A stretch of DNA of 64,000 bases from Chitinophagaceae bacterium (GTDB taxonomy: Bacteria > Bacteroidota > Bacteroidia > Chitinophagales > Chitinophagaceae), in assembly GCA_016720775.1 (NCBI GenBank), contig JADKJX010000001.1, positions 620,001 to 684,000 on the forward strand. Direction: 5' to 3'. The translations under genes and the position numbers were made by a program. Shown here in pieces: positions 54,740-62,917 of this stretch (positions are counted from its first letter, which is position 1; each line of letters starts with the position of its first letter). Below the pieces are notes generated by a model. It was given only the letters and a program-made list of their open reading frames with translations. It did not search any database and had not been told where the DNA came from.

Positions 54740-54764
54740 GCCGGCCTTTTTTACAAGACCGGCC
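54740..54764. terminator. Weak bidirectional terminator between rsmA and the DUF5777 gene
   Basis: GCCGG (54740-54744) and CCGGC (54759-54763) arms with an 14-nt loop lie in the 55-bp convergent spacer. T tracts are short in both directions (CCCTTTCTG on the plus strand, TCTTTTTAT on the minus). Confidence 0.4.
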
Positions 54765-54789
54765 CTTTCTGTTTGTATATCCTCTTTCC

Positions 54790-55704
54790 TTACTTTTTTA
54801 TACTCATGGTTCTGTTGATGGTAAAACCAAAAGCAAAGTTTCCATCTTTAATACGGCTGTTATTCCTTGCCAGTTGGTCAATGGCAGATCCATCAGTGGT
54901 GCTGCCTATATAAAACTGGAACAGGTGATTACCGGTATTCAGCTCAATTCCGGCAGAGAGAAGATCGGGATGGTAATTAACGATCGCCCCGTTCTTGCTG
55001 ATCAGGTTTTCGTACATGTTAAGCTGCCGTGCATACTCTAAGGTGATATTCAGTTTACTGGTTGCTTTGTATTTTCCGGCAATGCCTAATGAGAATACCT
55101 CATTGCTGTTGTTGATACCATAAGGCACCACATTGAAGTGTATCCAGGTAGGCATCAGTTGCAGGGAGAACTTGTTTGAGAACTTACGGGCTATCAGCAA
55201 CTGGTTCATGAAAGCCAGTTTGTTGGCGGTAAATTCAACGTCGGGATCCTTGGCAGTATTGATATGCATCATGGAGTACCATGCAACAGAAACCGGTATG
55301 TTTTTCAGTCCGGTTTGCTGGCGCAGTATCCGGAACTTAAGAAATCCTTCATATTGTGAACTTCCTGCCAGGGCCACACCCACATTCATAAATTTGAGTG
55401 GAGAATAGTCGAATGACATATATGTATGTGCCACTCCGGAATTAAGGCCAAAGAACTGGGCAACGTTTTGTGAACCGGCGTCTTTATTCCACAGGTAACT
55501 GAGGTGGTGAGAGATGAGGAACTGCAGGCTTCCTTTGCTTACAATTTCCACGCTCTGCATGTTAATGATCTTGGTTGAGTTAAAGGTAGCCCGGGCGAAT
55601 TTTCTGGCAGGTGCCTCATTCTTTGCAGAATCTGTTCCATCCTGGGCCACCGCCTGGGCGAAAAGGCCGAAGCAAAGAATGAGAACGGTTAATATCTTTT
55701 TCAT
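54790..55704 (-). CDS. DUF5777 family outer-membrane beta-barrel protein
   Basis: A 304-residue protein with signal peptide KKILTVLILCFGLFAQAVAQ. The conserved segments NSTKIINMQSVEIVSKGSL, FLISHHLSYLWNKDAGSQN and NSGVAHTYMSFDYSPLKFM match DUF5777, a Bacteroidota barrel family. It ends NRTMSIKK, with aromatic-rich alternating strands before. It is the last gene of a minus-strand group with two haem-motif lipoproteins, so it may be the outer-membrane pore or scaffold of that electron-transfer system. Confidence 0.85.
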   Translation of the reverse strand: MKKILTVLILCFGLFAQAVAQDGTDSAKNEAPARKFARATFNSTKIINMQSVEIVSKGSLQFLISHHLSYLWNKDAGSQNVAQFFGLNSGVAHTYMSFDYSPLKFMNVGVALAGSSQYEGFLKFRILRQQTGLKNIPVSVAWYSMMHINTAKDPDVEFTANKLAFMNQLLIARKFSNKFSLQLMPTWIHFNVVPYGINNSNEVFSLGIAGKYKATSKLNITLEYARQLNMYENLISKNGAIVNYHPDLLSAGIELNTGNHLFQFYIGSTTDGSAIDQLARNNSRIKDGNFAFGFTINRTMSIKK

Positions 55705-55744
55705 AATAATTTTATTTACGTTAATTATTGGTTTGTTTCAATGG

Positions 55745-56359
55745 TTATTGGGGTTGTCCCTGTGCGATCCATTCTTTGAACAGGTTAACAGTACAGGTAC
55801 TCAGGCTCAATACCGGGCCAGGGTGACCTGTGATACCGCCACTGTTCATCATGGCAGTCAGCACATCTTTCTTGGCCACCATTTTACTGTAGTCGAGGTT
55901 TGTAGCAATACCACCATGACAGGTTGATCCTTTGCAGGAAGAATTGTACAACGGTAATATTTTTGCTGTATAGGTAATGGCACCGGTAACGGTACAACCA
56001 CCACCATCATCTTTGGCACCCTGCTGGATCCAGGTTCTGACGATATTTTTCTGGTTGTCAGTAAAGTCAACAGCACCACCACCCGGGTGGGTGCCACCAT
56101 TTACCCATGCATTAAATAAGCCGGCTCTTCCCAGGATCGCATCATAAAAAATAGTGTCGGCGTGTGAGAACTGTACGGCTTTTGAAGCAGTACCATTGTT
56201 ATGGCAACCACAGCCTCCTGCTACCATTATGGGAACTACATCACTCCTGAACGAAACGGTTGGCAGGGCAATAATGTCTTCTTTGTTCTTATAGCAGGAT
56301 GACAGAAGGTAAACCAGCATGGATGTCATCACCGCCATTGTTATTATTATCTTTTTCAT
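55745..56359 (-). CDS. Cytochrome c-like lipoprotein with CxCH and CX4CH motifs
   Basis: A 204-residue lipoprotein (lipobox LSSC at about 19-22). It has CGCH at 50-53 and CKGSTCH at 142-148. The second is a CX4CH haem-binding motif; the first has only one residue between the cysteines and may bind haem unusually or not at all. Segments WVNGGTHPGGGAVDF and VRTWIQQGAKDDGGG resemble planctomycete-type cytochrome domains, whose haem motifs are followed by W-x-x-x-G-A repeats. It lies 40 bp before the DUF5777 gene and 30 bp after the next lipoprotein gene. Confidence 0.72.
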   Translation of the reverse strand: MKKIIITMAVMTSMLVYLLSSCYKNKEDIIALPTVSFRSDVVPIMVAGGCGCHNNGTASKAVQFSHADTIFYDAILGRAGLFNAWVNGGTHPGGGAVDFTDNQKNIVRTWIQQGAKDDGGGCTVTGAITYTAKILPLYNSSCKGSTCHGGIATNLDYSKMVAKKDVLTAMMNSGGITGHPGPVLSLSTCTVNLFKEWIAQGQPQ

Positions 56360-56389
56360 ATACCGAATATTTTAAGTTAAGAGGTTTGG

Positions 56390-57580
56390 TTATTGTTTAA
56401 TGATCTTTCCTGTCTTCCTGTATTTGAATATACCCGCATTTGCATTTCCATATTTCCATACCGTTGGAATATTTGGATCTGAAAAATACCAGGCCTTGAT
56501 CAGGGCAATTTCATGTGACTTCAACCCGCCATCACCAAAAGCCATATCACCCTGGTGTGCTGTTGCATAAACACCGGTAAAAGGATTAGCCAGTAGCAGG
56601 GTTGAATCGCACCTTGAAACCATAGAACTGGTTACATTCAGGTAATTGCCTTTTACATAATACGTTACCAGCGTAACCGGGTTTGTATATTGTACAGACG
56701 AATTGCTTCTTGCGCTTTTTGGATACATGACATCCATGATAATATCATCGTAATTATTCAAAGGTCCGCGGGTGCTTAAAGCAGATCTTGGTGTTGCAAA
56801 TGTTTTCCATGGCCTGAAGCTTGCAAAAGCAACGGTGTCTGAATAAAATTTCTTAACGCTGTCTTTATAAGAGGTCCATACCTGGGCAAGTTTGGTCACG
56901 TTGGAAAGCTGGCAATAAATGGTGGACACGCCTGTTACGGGGTCAATAGCAGTAAACTGGGTGGTATCAGAAGAAACCAAACCAGGGATAAAGCCTGCTC
57001 TTGCCCATCCGCCTGCTGCAGTCATCTGGCTGTGGCACTTGGCTGAACCACATCCCGTAGCAATTAATTCGATGGCGGCTGGCCTGAAATCATTGAGATC
57101 AGGTCTTTCTTTGGCGCCATTCTTTATCCAGTTATAAATAAGTGATTTGTCGGTAATGGTCATTTCATGATTTGAATTTACCGGGGGCATGGCCTTATCA
57201 AAATTATTGGTGGTAAGATACTCCCATAATTTGCTGCCCTCGGGACTGCCTGGGGAAACAAACTGCATTATCTCACCGTAGGTATCGAACCTGGGGCTGA
57301 TTGGCCCGCCATGACAGTTGGACGTAGCGCAGTATTCATGCAGGATCACCTGCACACCCCTGTATTTAACTACATCATTCACATCGGCAGGCGCATCGGC
57401 CGTGCCAATGGTATTGCTTTCATAAAAGGATGCATATATAGTAGAATCTGCTGATCCTTTAAATGACCTGTCAAGGTTCTTAATAATGTCTCCCTCCTTC
57501 TTACATTGGAGAATAGAAGCAGAAACAAACAGCACTATCATAAAGAGTGAGATTGCTTTTATTAATGAGATCTTTTTCAT
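56390..57580 (-). CDS. Diheme cytochrome-like lipoprotein with two CX4CH motifs
   Basis: A 396-residue lipoprotein (lipobox SILQC, Cys26). CATSNCH at 84-90 and CGSAKCH at 177-183 are two CX4CH haem motifs. Near each are typical partners: KLWEYLTTNNFDKAMPPVN (MPP, a possible axial Met) and IYNWIKNGAKERPDL. The rest (about 190-396) has no haem motif and resembles a domain of unknown role. CX4CH haem attachment is established in tetrahaem cytochrome c3. It is the first gene of the minus-strand arm. Confidence 0.75.
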   Translation of the reverse strand: MKKISLIKAISLFMIVLFVSASILQCKKEGDIIKNLDRSFKGSADSTIYASFYESNTIGTADAPADVNDVVKYRGVQVILHEYCATSNCHGGPISPRFDTYGEIMQFVSPGSPEGSKLWEYLTTNNFDKAMPPVNSNHEMTITDKSLIYNWIKNGAKERPDLNDFRPAAIELIATGCGSAKCHSQMTAAGGWARAGFIPGLVSSDTTQFTAIDPVTGVSTIYCQLSNVTKLAQVWTSYKDSVKKFYSDTVAFASFRPWKTFATPRSALSTRGPLNNYDDIIMDVMYPKSARSNSSVQYTNPVTLVTYYVKGNYLNVTSSMVSRCDSTLLLANPFTGVYATAHQGDMAFGDGGLKSHEIALIKAWYFSDPNIPTVWKYGNANAGIFKYRKTGKIIKQ

Positions 57581-57665
57581 AAAAAATTAGTTTACTTATT
57601 TAATATTGATCCAGTGAATATTTATCTGTAATCAGAATTCAAATCTATCGAGCCCTGCTTTACAT

Positions 57666-57731
57666 TTTCATGACAATAAACGAAGGACCGTATGATTATA
57701 ATCATGCCCCTCTTTGCGATAGGTCATGAAA
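57666..57731. promoter_or_regulatory. 66-bp symmetric dyad in the divergent spacer
   Basis: TTTCATGAC (57666-57674) and GTCATGAAA (57723-57731) are equidistant from the 14-bp palindrome ATGATTATAATCAT (57692-57705); all share the centre 57698.5. By eye 21 of 33 half-positions match. It lies between the two divergent start codons (57580 and 57801) and may be an operator for a dimeric regulator. Confidence 0.55.
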
Positions 57732-57800
57732 CCGCTGTTTACACATTGATAAATTGCAACAACTTTTTTCTTAATTAAATAACCCGTAAACCAGTTTAAA

Positions 57801-58031
57801 ATGGGACATAATAAAAAACAGGATGGAGACCGCCGGTGGTTCTTATCGCTTTTTACGGCAGGTGCCTCAAAAACACCCGGTGCAGAGACTGAGATGGTAA
57901 AAATGCTTACCGCCGATGGCAAACTGGTGGAAGTAGAAAGATCTGTTTTGGAAGCTGCTTCAAAAAAGCAAAAAGCTGCCAACAAGGATATATATGAGTG
58001 GATGGATAATCCTTCAAAAGAAAATAAATAG
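57801..58031 (+). CDS. Small protein related to the N-terminal region of the adjacent Fe-S protein
   Basis: A 76-residue polar protein. The central part VKMLTADGKLVEVERSVLE parallels VKLLSPDGEIVEIDSVYLN in the next gene product. RRWFLSLFTAGASKTPGAE at its start looks like an incomplete RR-type signal (DRRWFLSLF). It has no cysteines. It could be a chaperone-like or Tat-proofreading partner for the Fe-S subunit or a small assembly subunit. It starts the plus-strand arm, 22 bp before the Fe-S gene. Confidence 0.7.
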   Translation: MGHNKKQDGDRRWFLSLFTAGASKTPGAETEMVKMLTADGKLVEVERSVLEAASKKQKAANKDIYEWMDNPSKENK

Positions 58032-58053
58032 TTGATCTTTTCAAAACTGATTT

Positions 58054-59025
58054 ATGAAAGAACAAGAAGAAATAAATAATAACGGCCGCCGGGATTTTGT
58101 AAAGAATGTGGCGCTTGCAACTGTTGTTACCGCAACCTGCGGAAGCCTCACTTGCTCCTGCTCAACTAAAAAGCCGGCAGTAAGTGAGAAAGTTAAACTG
58201 CTTTCTCCCGATGGTGAGATCGTGGAAATTGATTCCGTTTATTTAAACCACCAGGAGCACATGGCCATTGTTTCCAAACTGGAAGCAAGAGAAGGTATTG
58301 CCGGAAAGAAATTTGTAATGGTAGTTGACCTAGCCCGCTGCAAAAATGCCCGGAAATGTATTTCGGCCTGTCAGAAATGGCATTACCGTCCGGAAGAAAC
58401 AGAATGGCTGACCGTAAAGCTGCTTAAAGACAGTGAAAAAGCGGCTCCTTATTGGTTTCCCAAACAATGCTTTCATTGCGACAATCCTCCTTGTGTGAAA
58501 GTTTGCCCGGTGGATGCCACATTTAAAAGAAATGACGGGCTGGTATTGATCGATAATGAAAGATGTATAGGTTGTAAATTCTGTATGGCAGCCTGTCCGT
58601 ATTCAACCCGTGTATTTAACTGGGCTGAACCGGAAATGCCGCTTGAATTAAGAGACCTTGCTTCCAACCCCGAAACAAATATTCCTGCAAGAGTAGGTAC
58701 CGTGGAAAAATGCGATTTCTGTCCCGACAGGGCCAGGGAAGGTTTGCTGCCGCCTTGTGTGGAAGCATGTCCCAACGGCGTATTTTATTTTGGCGATGAA
58801 AATGAAGACACGGTTACGAATGGAGAGGAAACCCTAAGCTTTACCCAGCTTATTAAAGACAGGGCCGGTTACCGCTTTTTAGAAGAACTGGGTACCAAAC
58901 CAAGAGTATATTACCTGCCGCCAAAAGACAGGCAGTTCCCGGTGGAGAGGGGATATGAAAACCTGCCGGATAAACTAAAAGCCCGTTTTAAAGACATTAT
59001 GGAACCGGCAAAGAAAAAATCATGA
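58054..59025 (+). CDS. 4Fe-4S dicluster-type electron transfer protein (DmsB/HybA/NrfC-like)
   Basis: A 323-residue Fe-S protein with a Tat-like signal (NGRRDFVKNVALATVVTATC) followed by cysteines that may also be lipidated. It carries the typical four 4Fe-4S cluster pattern: CKNARKCISACQ near residue 97, CFHCDNPPCVKVCP, CIGCKFCMAACP and CDFCPDRAREGLLPPCVEACP (written here in parts: CDFC, PPCVEACP). It should pass electrons between the NrfD-like membrane subunit and another partner. The usual molybdopterin catalytic subunit is not encoded nearby. Confidence 0.9.
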   Translation: MKEQEEINNNGRRDFVKNVALATVVTATCGSLTCSCSTKKPAVSEKVKLLSPDGEIVEIDSVYLNHQEHMAIVSKLEAREGIAGKKFVMVVDLARCKNARKCISACQKWHYRPEETEWLTVKLLKDSEKAAPYWFPKQCFHCDNPPCVKVCPVDATFKRNDGLVLIDNERCIGCKFCMAACPYSTRVFNWAEPEMPLELRDLASNPETNIPARVGTVEKCDFCPDRAREGLLPPCVEACPNGVFYFGDENEDTVTNGEETLSFTQLIKDRAGYRFLEELGTKPRVYYLPPKDRQFPVERGYENLPDKLKARFKDIMEPAKKKS

Positions 59026-59063
59026 TGACCAAAACCTTATCCAATTACCGAATTTAATTTTTT

Positions 59064-60422
59064 ATGGAACTCAATTCATACGAACAGCAAGTCTTCAATC
59101 ACCAGCGGCCGGAAATTGAAAAATTCGGAAAATTAAACTGGTTCTTTACCATATTCTTTTTGTGCTGGATTGCAGCAGGCGGGTATGCGTTGTACCTGCA
59201 AATATCCAGGGGACATGTAGTAACAGGCATGCGGGATAATGTGGTATGGGGGCTTTTTATTGTAAATTTTATTTTCTTTATCGGGCTCAGTTATGCAGGT
59301 GCCATCATTGCCGGCGTACTTCATTTGTTGAAAGTGCCCTGGGGTAAACCCATTGTGCGGCTGGCCCAAATGATGACGGTTATCTCTGTGGTGGTAGGCC
59401 CGGTATTTATTTTATTGTGTGTAGGCCGGTTCGACAGGCTGCATCATCTTTTCATTTATCCAAGAATCCAGTCGCCCATGACCTGGGATGTAATGGCCGT
59501 GGTTACCTTCTTTGCAGGCGGTGTTTTGTTCCTTTACCTGGCTCTGATTAAAGACCTTGCTGTTTACCGCGATGCAAAACTGGATATTCCAAAATGGAAA
59601 CAAAAACTGTATAAAATTCTGGCCATTGGTTACCGTGGAGCTGCCAGCCAAAAGAGGCATTTGATTATTTCTCAAAACCTGCTGGCAATAATCATGATCC
59701 CGCTGTCAATAATAGTGGCATCTATTCTATCATGGATATTTGGAATGACACTGAGACCGGGATGGCACAGTACCATCTTCGGTCCCTACTTTGTGATGGG
59801 AGCTTTATATTCCGGATGCGGTGTATTGATTGTTGCTATGTGGGTATACCGCAGAATGTACAACCTGGATAGCTACATTACCAGGAAGCATTTTGTAAAC
59901 CTTGGTTATGTTATGATGATGCTTGCTGCTGGCTATGGCTACTTTACTTTTTCTGAATATTTCACCGGTTGGTTTGGATCCGCCAAATGGGAAAGCGAAG
60001 TAATAAACAAACTGTTTAATCCTGCAGAATATGGCTGGTGGACTCTTTTTGCCAATACAGCCGGTATTCTTTTGCCCATATTAATTGTTGCCATTCCTGC
60101 CACGAGGAAGATCAGTCTTATTACCATTGCTGCATTCATCATGGTAATGGCATTATGGGTAAAGCGGTATCTTATTATCATACCCACCCTGGAATCTCCT
60201 GCACTTCCAATGCAGGATACCAGGATGGAATATGTAAAATATACAGCCACCTGGCCAGAATGGACTTTAACCATCGCCGGTGTTGCCACCTTCCTGTTGT
60301 TTTTTACCCTGATGGCGAAATTTGTTACGGTAGTGCCCGTTGCCGGATTAGAAGATCCGCATCTGCAACACAACAATCATCATGAACCGGTGGCTATTAA
60401 TGAAGCTACTCAACCTGCTTAA
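59064..60422 (+). CDS. NrfD/PsrC-like polysulfide reductase membrane subunit
   Basis: A 452-residue integral membrane protein with about ten helices. It begins ELNSYEQQVFNHQRPEIEK and has NrfD-type helix pairs (NVVWGLFIVNFIFFIGLSYAG, of which IVNFIFFIGLSYAGA is the family core). NrfD-like proteins bind menaquinol and hand electrons to their Fe-S partner, here the preceding gene. His-rich C-terminus (HNNHHEP). It precedes an Ig-like anchored protein and a monoheme cytochrome c, suggesting a quinol oxidoreductase. Confidence 0.9.
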   Translation: MELNSYEQQVFNHQRPEIEKFGKLNWFFTIFFLCWIAAGGYALYLQISRGHVVTGMRDNVVWGLFIVNFIFFIGLSYAGAIIAGVLHLLKVPWGKPIVRLAQMMTVISVVVGPVFILLCVGRFDRLHHLFIYPRIQSPMTWDVMAVVTFFAGGVLFLYLALIKDLAVYRDAKLDIPKWKQKLYKILAIGYRGAASQKRHLIISQNLLAIIMIPLSIIVASILSWIFGMTLRPGWHSTIFGPYFVMGALYSGCGVLIVAMWVYRRMYNLDSYITRKHFVNLGYVMMMLAAGYGYFTFSEYFTGWFGSAKWESEVINKLFNPAEYGWWTLFANTAGILLPILIVAIPATRKISLITIAAFIMVMALWVKRYLIIIPTLESPALPMQDTRMEYVKYTATWPEWTLTIAGVATFLLFFTLMAKFVTVVPVAGLEDPHLQHNNHHEPVAINEATQPA

Positions 60423-60432
60423 AAGATATTGT

Positions 60433-61359
60433 ATGAAAAAGACAAAAATATTTTTAGTTCAGAATACGATCAGCAGGCAACTAACCTATTGTATGCTTTT
60501 ACTGCTGCCGGTGGGGGTGTTTGCTCAAACAGACACTACAAAGAATGCCGGGCCAGTTGCCCAGGCGCCGGAATTGATATCTCCATCATTGTCATTTGCC
60601 TGTGTGCAAAAAGGAGATAATACCATTGACCTGCTTGCTGCATTAAAAACAAAAATTAAAGGCACATCAATAAAACTGCCACAGTTAAAGGTTAAATTTA
60701 TACGGGTTGACGGCGATACTCAAAAGGAACTGGGCTATGCCATAACAAACGGGGAAGGCAAAATTTCTTTTACAGTTAAAGACAGTTTAATTCCGGATAA
60801 GGAAGGTAAACTGCACTTCAAGGCATCTTTTGCAGGCAATAAATCAATGGATCCGGCTGAGGAAGAGTTAACAGTTAAAAGGGCAAAGGTTGAAATAGTG
60901 CCTGTTAAAGAAGATTCATTGTTGAAGGTGAACATTAAGTTGATTGACATCGGAACCGGAAAAGAAGTAGCAATAGCCGGAGCAGAAGTAGGCATATTTG
61001 TTAAACGATCCTTCCTTCCTATGAAAATCGGTACAGCTACCACCGACTCAAGTGGCGAAGCAACGGTGGAAGTGCCAAATAACCTGCCCGGCGATGCCAA
61101 AGGAAATATTACCTTACTGGCAAAGCTGGATGAAAATGAGGCATATGGGAACCTGGAATCAAGTGTCATACAGCAATGGGGTGTACCCGTATCAGATGTG
61201 ATCAAAGAACAACCAAGGGCTTTGTGGAGCCCACATCCGCCAATCTGGATGTTGGTTACCTTTATTGTTCTGATGGGCGTGGTTTGGGGACACTTTTTAG
61301 TGATCGTTTTCCAATTGTGGCGCCTTAGAAAGGAAGAGCCGCATCCATCGGTGCCATAA
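60433..61359 (+). CDS. Membrane-anchored Ig-like protein of the electron-transfer operon
   Basis: A 308-residue protein, start ATG at 60433 (longer frames overlap the NrfD gene). Signal peptide (YCMLLLLPVGVFAQ), two Ig- or transthyretin-like beta domains (about 45-155 and 160-260; KVKFIRVDGDTQKELGYA; AGAEVGIFVKRSFLPMKIG), and a C-terminal membrane helix (WMLVTFIVLMGVVWGHFLVIVF, of which VTFIVLMGVVWGHF). No haem or metal motif. It is probably a periplasm-facing structural subunit or a substrate-binding part of the complex. I do not recognise a named family. Confidence 0.75.
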   Translation: MKKTKIFLVQNTISRQLTYCMLLLLPVGVFAQTDTTKNAGPVAQAPELISPSLSFACVQKGDNTIDLLAALKTKIKGTSIKLPQLKVKFIRVDGDTQKELGYAITNGEGKISFTVKDSLIPDKEGKLHFKASFAGNKSMDPAEEELTVKRAKVEIVPVKEDSLLKVNIKLIDIGTGKEVAIAGAEVGIFVKRSFLPMKIGTATTDSSGEATVEVPNNLPGDAKGNITLLAKLDENEAYGNLESSVIQQWGVPVSDVIKEQPRALWSPHPPIWMLVTFIVLMGVVWGHFLVIVFQLWRLRKEEPHPSVP

Positions 61360-61430
61360 CAGAATCTTAACAGGTCATAAATACTTTATTCATAACTTGC
61401 TTATGTAAAAATCAAAAAAAAAATAATAAA

Positions 61431-61835
61431 ATGAAAAAGAAAATTTTTATTCCAATGGCCGTAGTATTCATGGTGGCTATGCTTGCTTTCGTTCCAAGAT
61501 CAATGGATCAAAAACCCTGGCCTGTACCGGATGCGTATAAGAACAAAGCCAATCCTGTAAAAGCCGATGCAGAATCAATAGCCAATGGAAAGAGCCTGTA
61601 TAATACCCATTGCAAGTCATGCCATGGTACCAAAGGAAAAGGCGATGGACCCAAAGCATCTCAGTTAGATACAGAATGCGGAGATTTTACAAAAGCAACT
61701 TTCCAGGCACAAACAGACGGAGCATTATTTTACAAAACACTTGAAGGACGTAAAGACATGCCTTCTTACAAAAAGAAAATACCCGAAGCAAATGACATCT
61801 GGGCTGTTGTAAATTATCTTAGAACAATGAAATAA
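61431..61835 (+). CDS. Monohaem cytochrome c
   Basis: A 134-residue periplasmic protein with signal-anchor KKKIFIPMAVVFMVAMLAFVP. The class I cytochrome c fold shows CKSCH at 61-65 and the distal ligand Met110 (RKDMPSY). The C-terminal helix reads DIWAVVNYLRTM. It is likely to accept electrons from the NrfD/Fe-S module or carry them onward. It ends the plus-strand arm, with a strong terminator after it. Confidence 0.92.
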   Translation: MKKKIFIPMAVVFMVAMLAFVPRSMDQKPWPVPDAYKNKANPVKADAESIANGKSLYNTHCKSCHGTKGKGDGPKASQLDTECGDFTKATFQAQTDGALFYKTLEGRKDMPSYKKKIPEANDIWAVVNYLRTMK

Positions 61836-61870
61836 AAACGACTTTTTTAACGAGAACAATGCTATAAAAA

Positions 61871-61903
61871 AATCATCTGCCTCTAAGCAGGTGATTTTTT
61901 TTT
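61871..61903 (+). terminator. Rho-independent terminator after the cytochrome c gene
   Basis: AATCATCTGC and GCAGGTGATT arms (one G-U pair), a 6-nt loop and eight or more T residues. It ends the electron-transfer operon. Confidence 0.93.
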
Positions 61904-61939
61904 GCCGGTATGCAGCAATTTAAGCAACAGAACAATCTG

Positions 61940-61947
61940 TAACTTTG
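61940..61947 (+). promoter_or_regulatory. Putative -10 element of the barrel lipoprotein gene
   Basis: TAACTTTG matches TAnnTTTG and lies 39 nt before the ATG at 61987. The -33 element is imperfect. Confidence 0.5.
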
Positions 61948-61986
61948 AAATACCCAAAATGAGTTGCTTACTTAAAACGGATCAAC

Positions 61987-62811
61987 ATGAAAACGACTTT
62001 ATCTTTCTCCTTAATCATTGGTATGCTGCTTGTCCTTGCAGCTTCCTGCAACACGCCAAGATATGTGTACAGCCCCGCTGCGCACAACGTGCCCGTACTT
62101 ACCAAAAAAGGAGACAGCAAAATAGGCGCCCTGTATTCCACTAACTTAACCGGGGAACAGAAACTGAACGGGGAAGTGATCGACAACCGCAGCCGCGGCG
62201 TGGATGTACATGGCGCTGTTGCCATCACCGATCATTTTGCCGTGCAGGCCGGTTATTTTTACCGCTGGGAAAAAACAACCGGCGGAACTGATACGGCAAC
62301 GATCCGTTACAACCGCAACCTGGCAGAACTGGGCATTGGTTATTATCTTCCTATAAATGAGAAAAAGAATGTCATCTTCCAGCTTTTTGGTGGAGCCGGT
62401 TTGGGTAAATTCAGCTTTACTGATAACACTAAATATGGCTTCAATTTCCATGAAGCGGACATTACAAAAATATATGTACAACCTGCATTCCTCTTTCGCA
62501 GCAAGGGAAGTTTTACCAGTTCCGTATCATTACGCAGCAGCATCATGCAGTTCCGCAACATAAAAACAAACTATTCTGCAAGTCAGCTCGATGACTATAA
62601 CCTCGACAGCCTGGGTAACCGGGCAAAACTTTTCTTTGAACCCGCTTTCGTCGGAAGTTTTGGGTTTAAGAATTTTCCGGGATTCCGGATCGAGTTCCAG
62701 GGTGGCTTATCGCTCCTTGCCTCCCGTAAATACCTCGACTATCACATGGTAAACTTTTCAATAGGAACCTGGATTGATATTGGCGCCATGATCCGCAAAA
62801 ACAAGGAATAA
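61987..62811 (+). CDS. Outer-membrane beta-barrel lipoprotein
   Basis: A 274-residue lipoprotein (LVLAASC lipobox). Early residues NTPRYVYSPAAHNVPVLTKK and then GDSKIGALYSTN match a small Bacteroidota family of lipid-anchored barrels. Alternating strands (DHFAVQAGYFYRWEK; NLAELGIGYYLPI; VIFQLFGGAGLGKFSF) continue to WIDIGAMIRKNKE. It has its own promoter and no obvious operon partner. The function is unknown. Confidence 0.8.
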   Translation: MKTTLSFSLIIGMLLVLAASCNTPRYVYSPAAHNVPVLTKKGDSKIGALYSTNLTGEQKLNGEVIDNRSRGVDVHGAVAITDHFAVQAGYFYRWEKTTGGTDTATIRYNRNLAELGIGYYLPINEKKNVIFQLFGGAGLGKFSFTDNTKYGFNFHEADITKIYVQPAFLFRSKGSFTSSVSLRSSIMQFRNIKTNYSASQLDDYNLDSLGNRAKLFFEPAFVGSFGFKNFPGFRIEFQGGLSLLASRKYLDYHMVNFSIGTWIDIGAMIRKNKE

Positions 62812-62917
62812 CGTCACAAACCCGGGGTTATTTATTCCAGCCTTTAATTTGTAATTTTACCGCCAGATTGCACCCTTCATCCTGTATGGATGAGGCGGAT
62901 GAAACTGCCGAATCATT

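Noticed and set aside
54790..61835. Alternative complex III operon
   Set aside because: The fused molybdopterin-like ActB subunit, multihaem ActA and ActD/ActF are absent, so the classic act operon does not fit.
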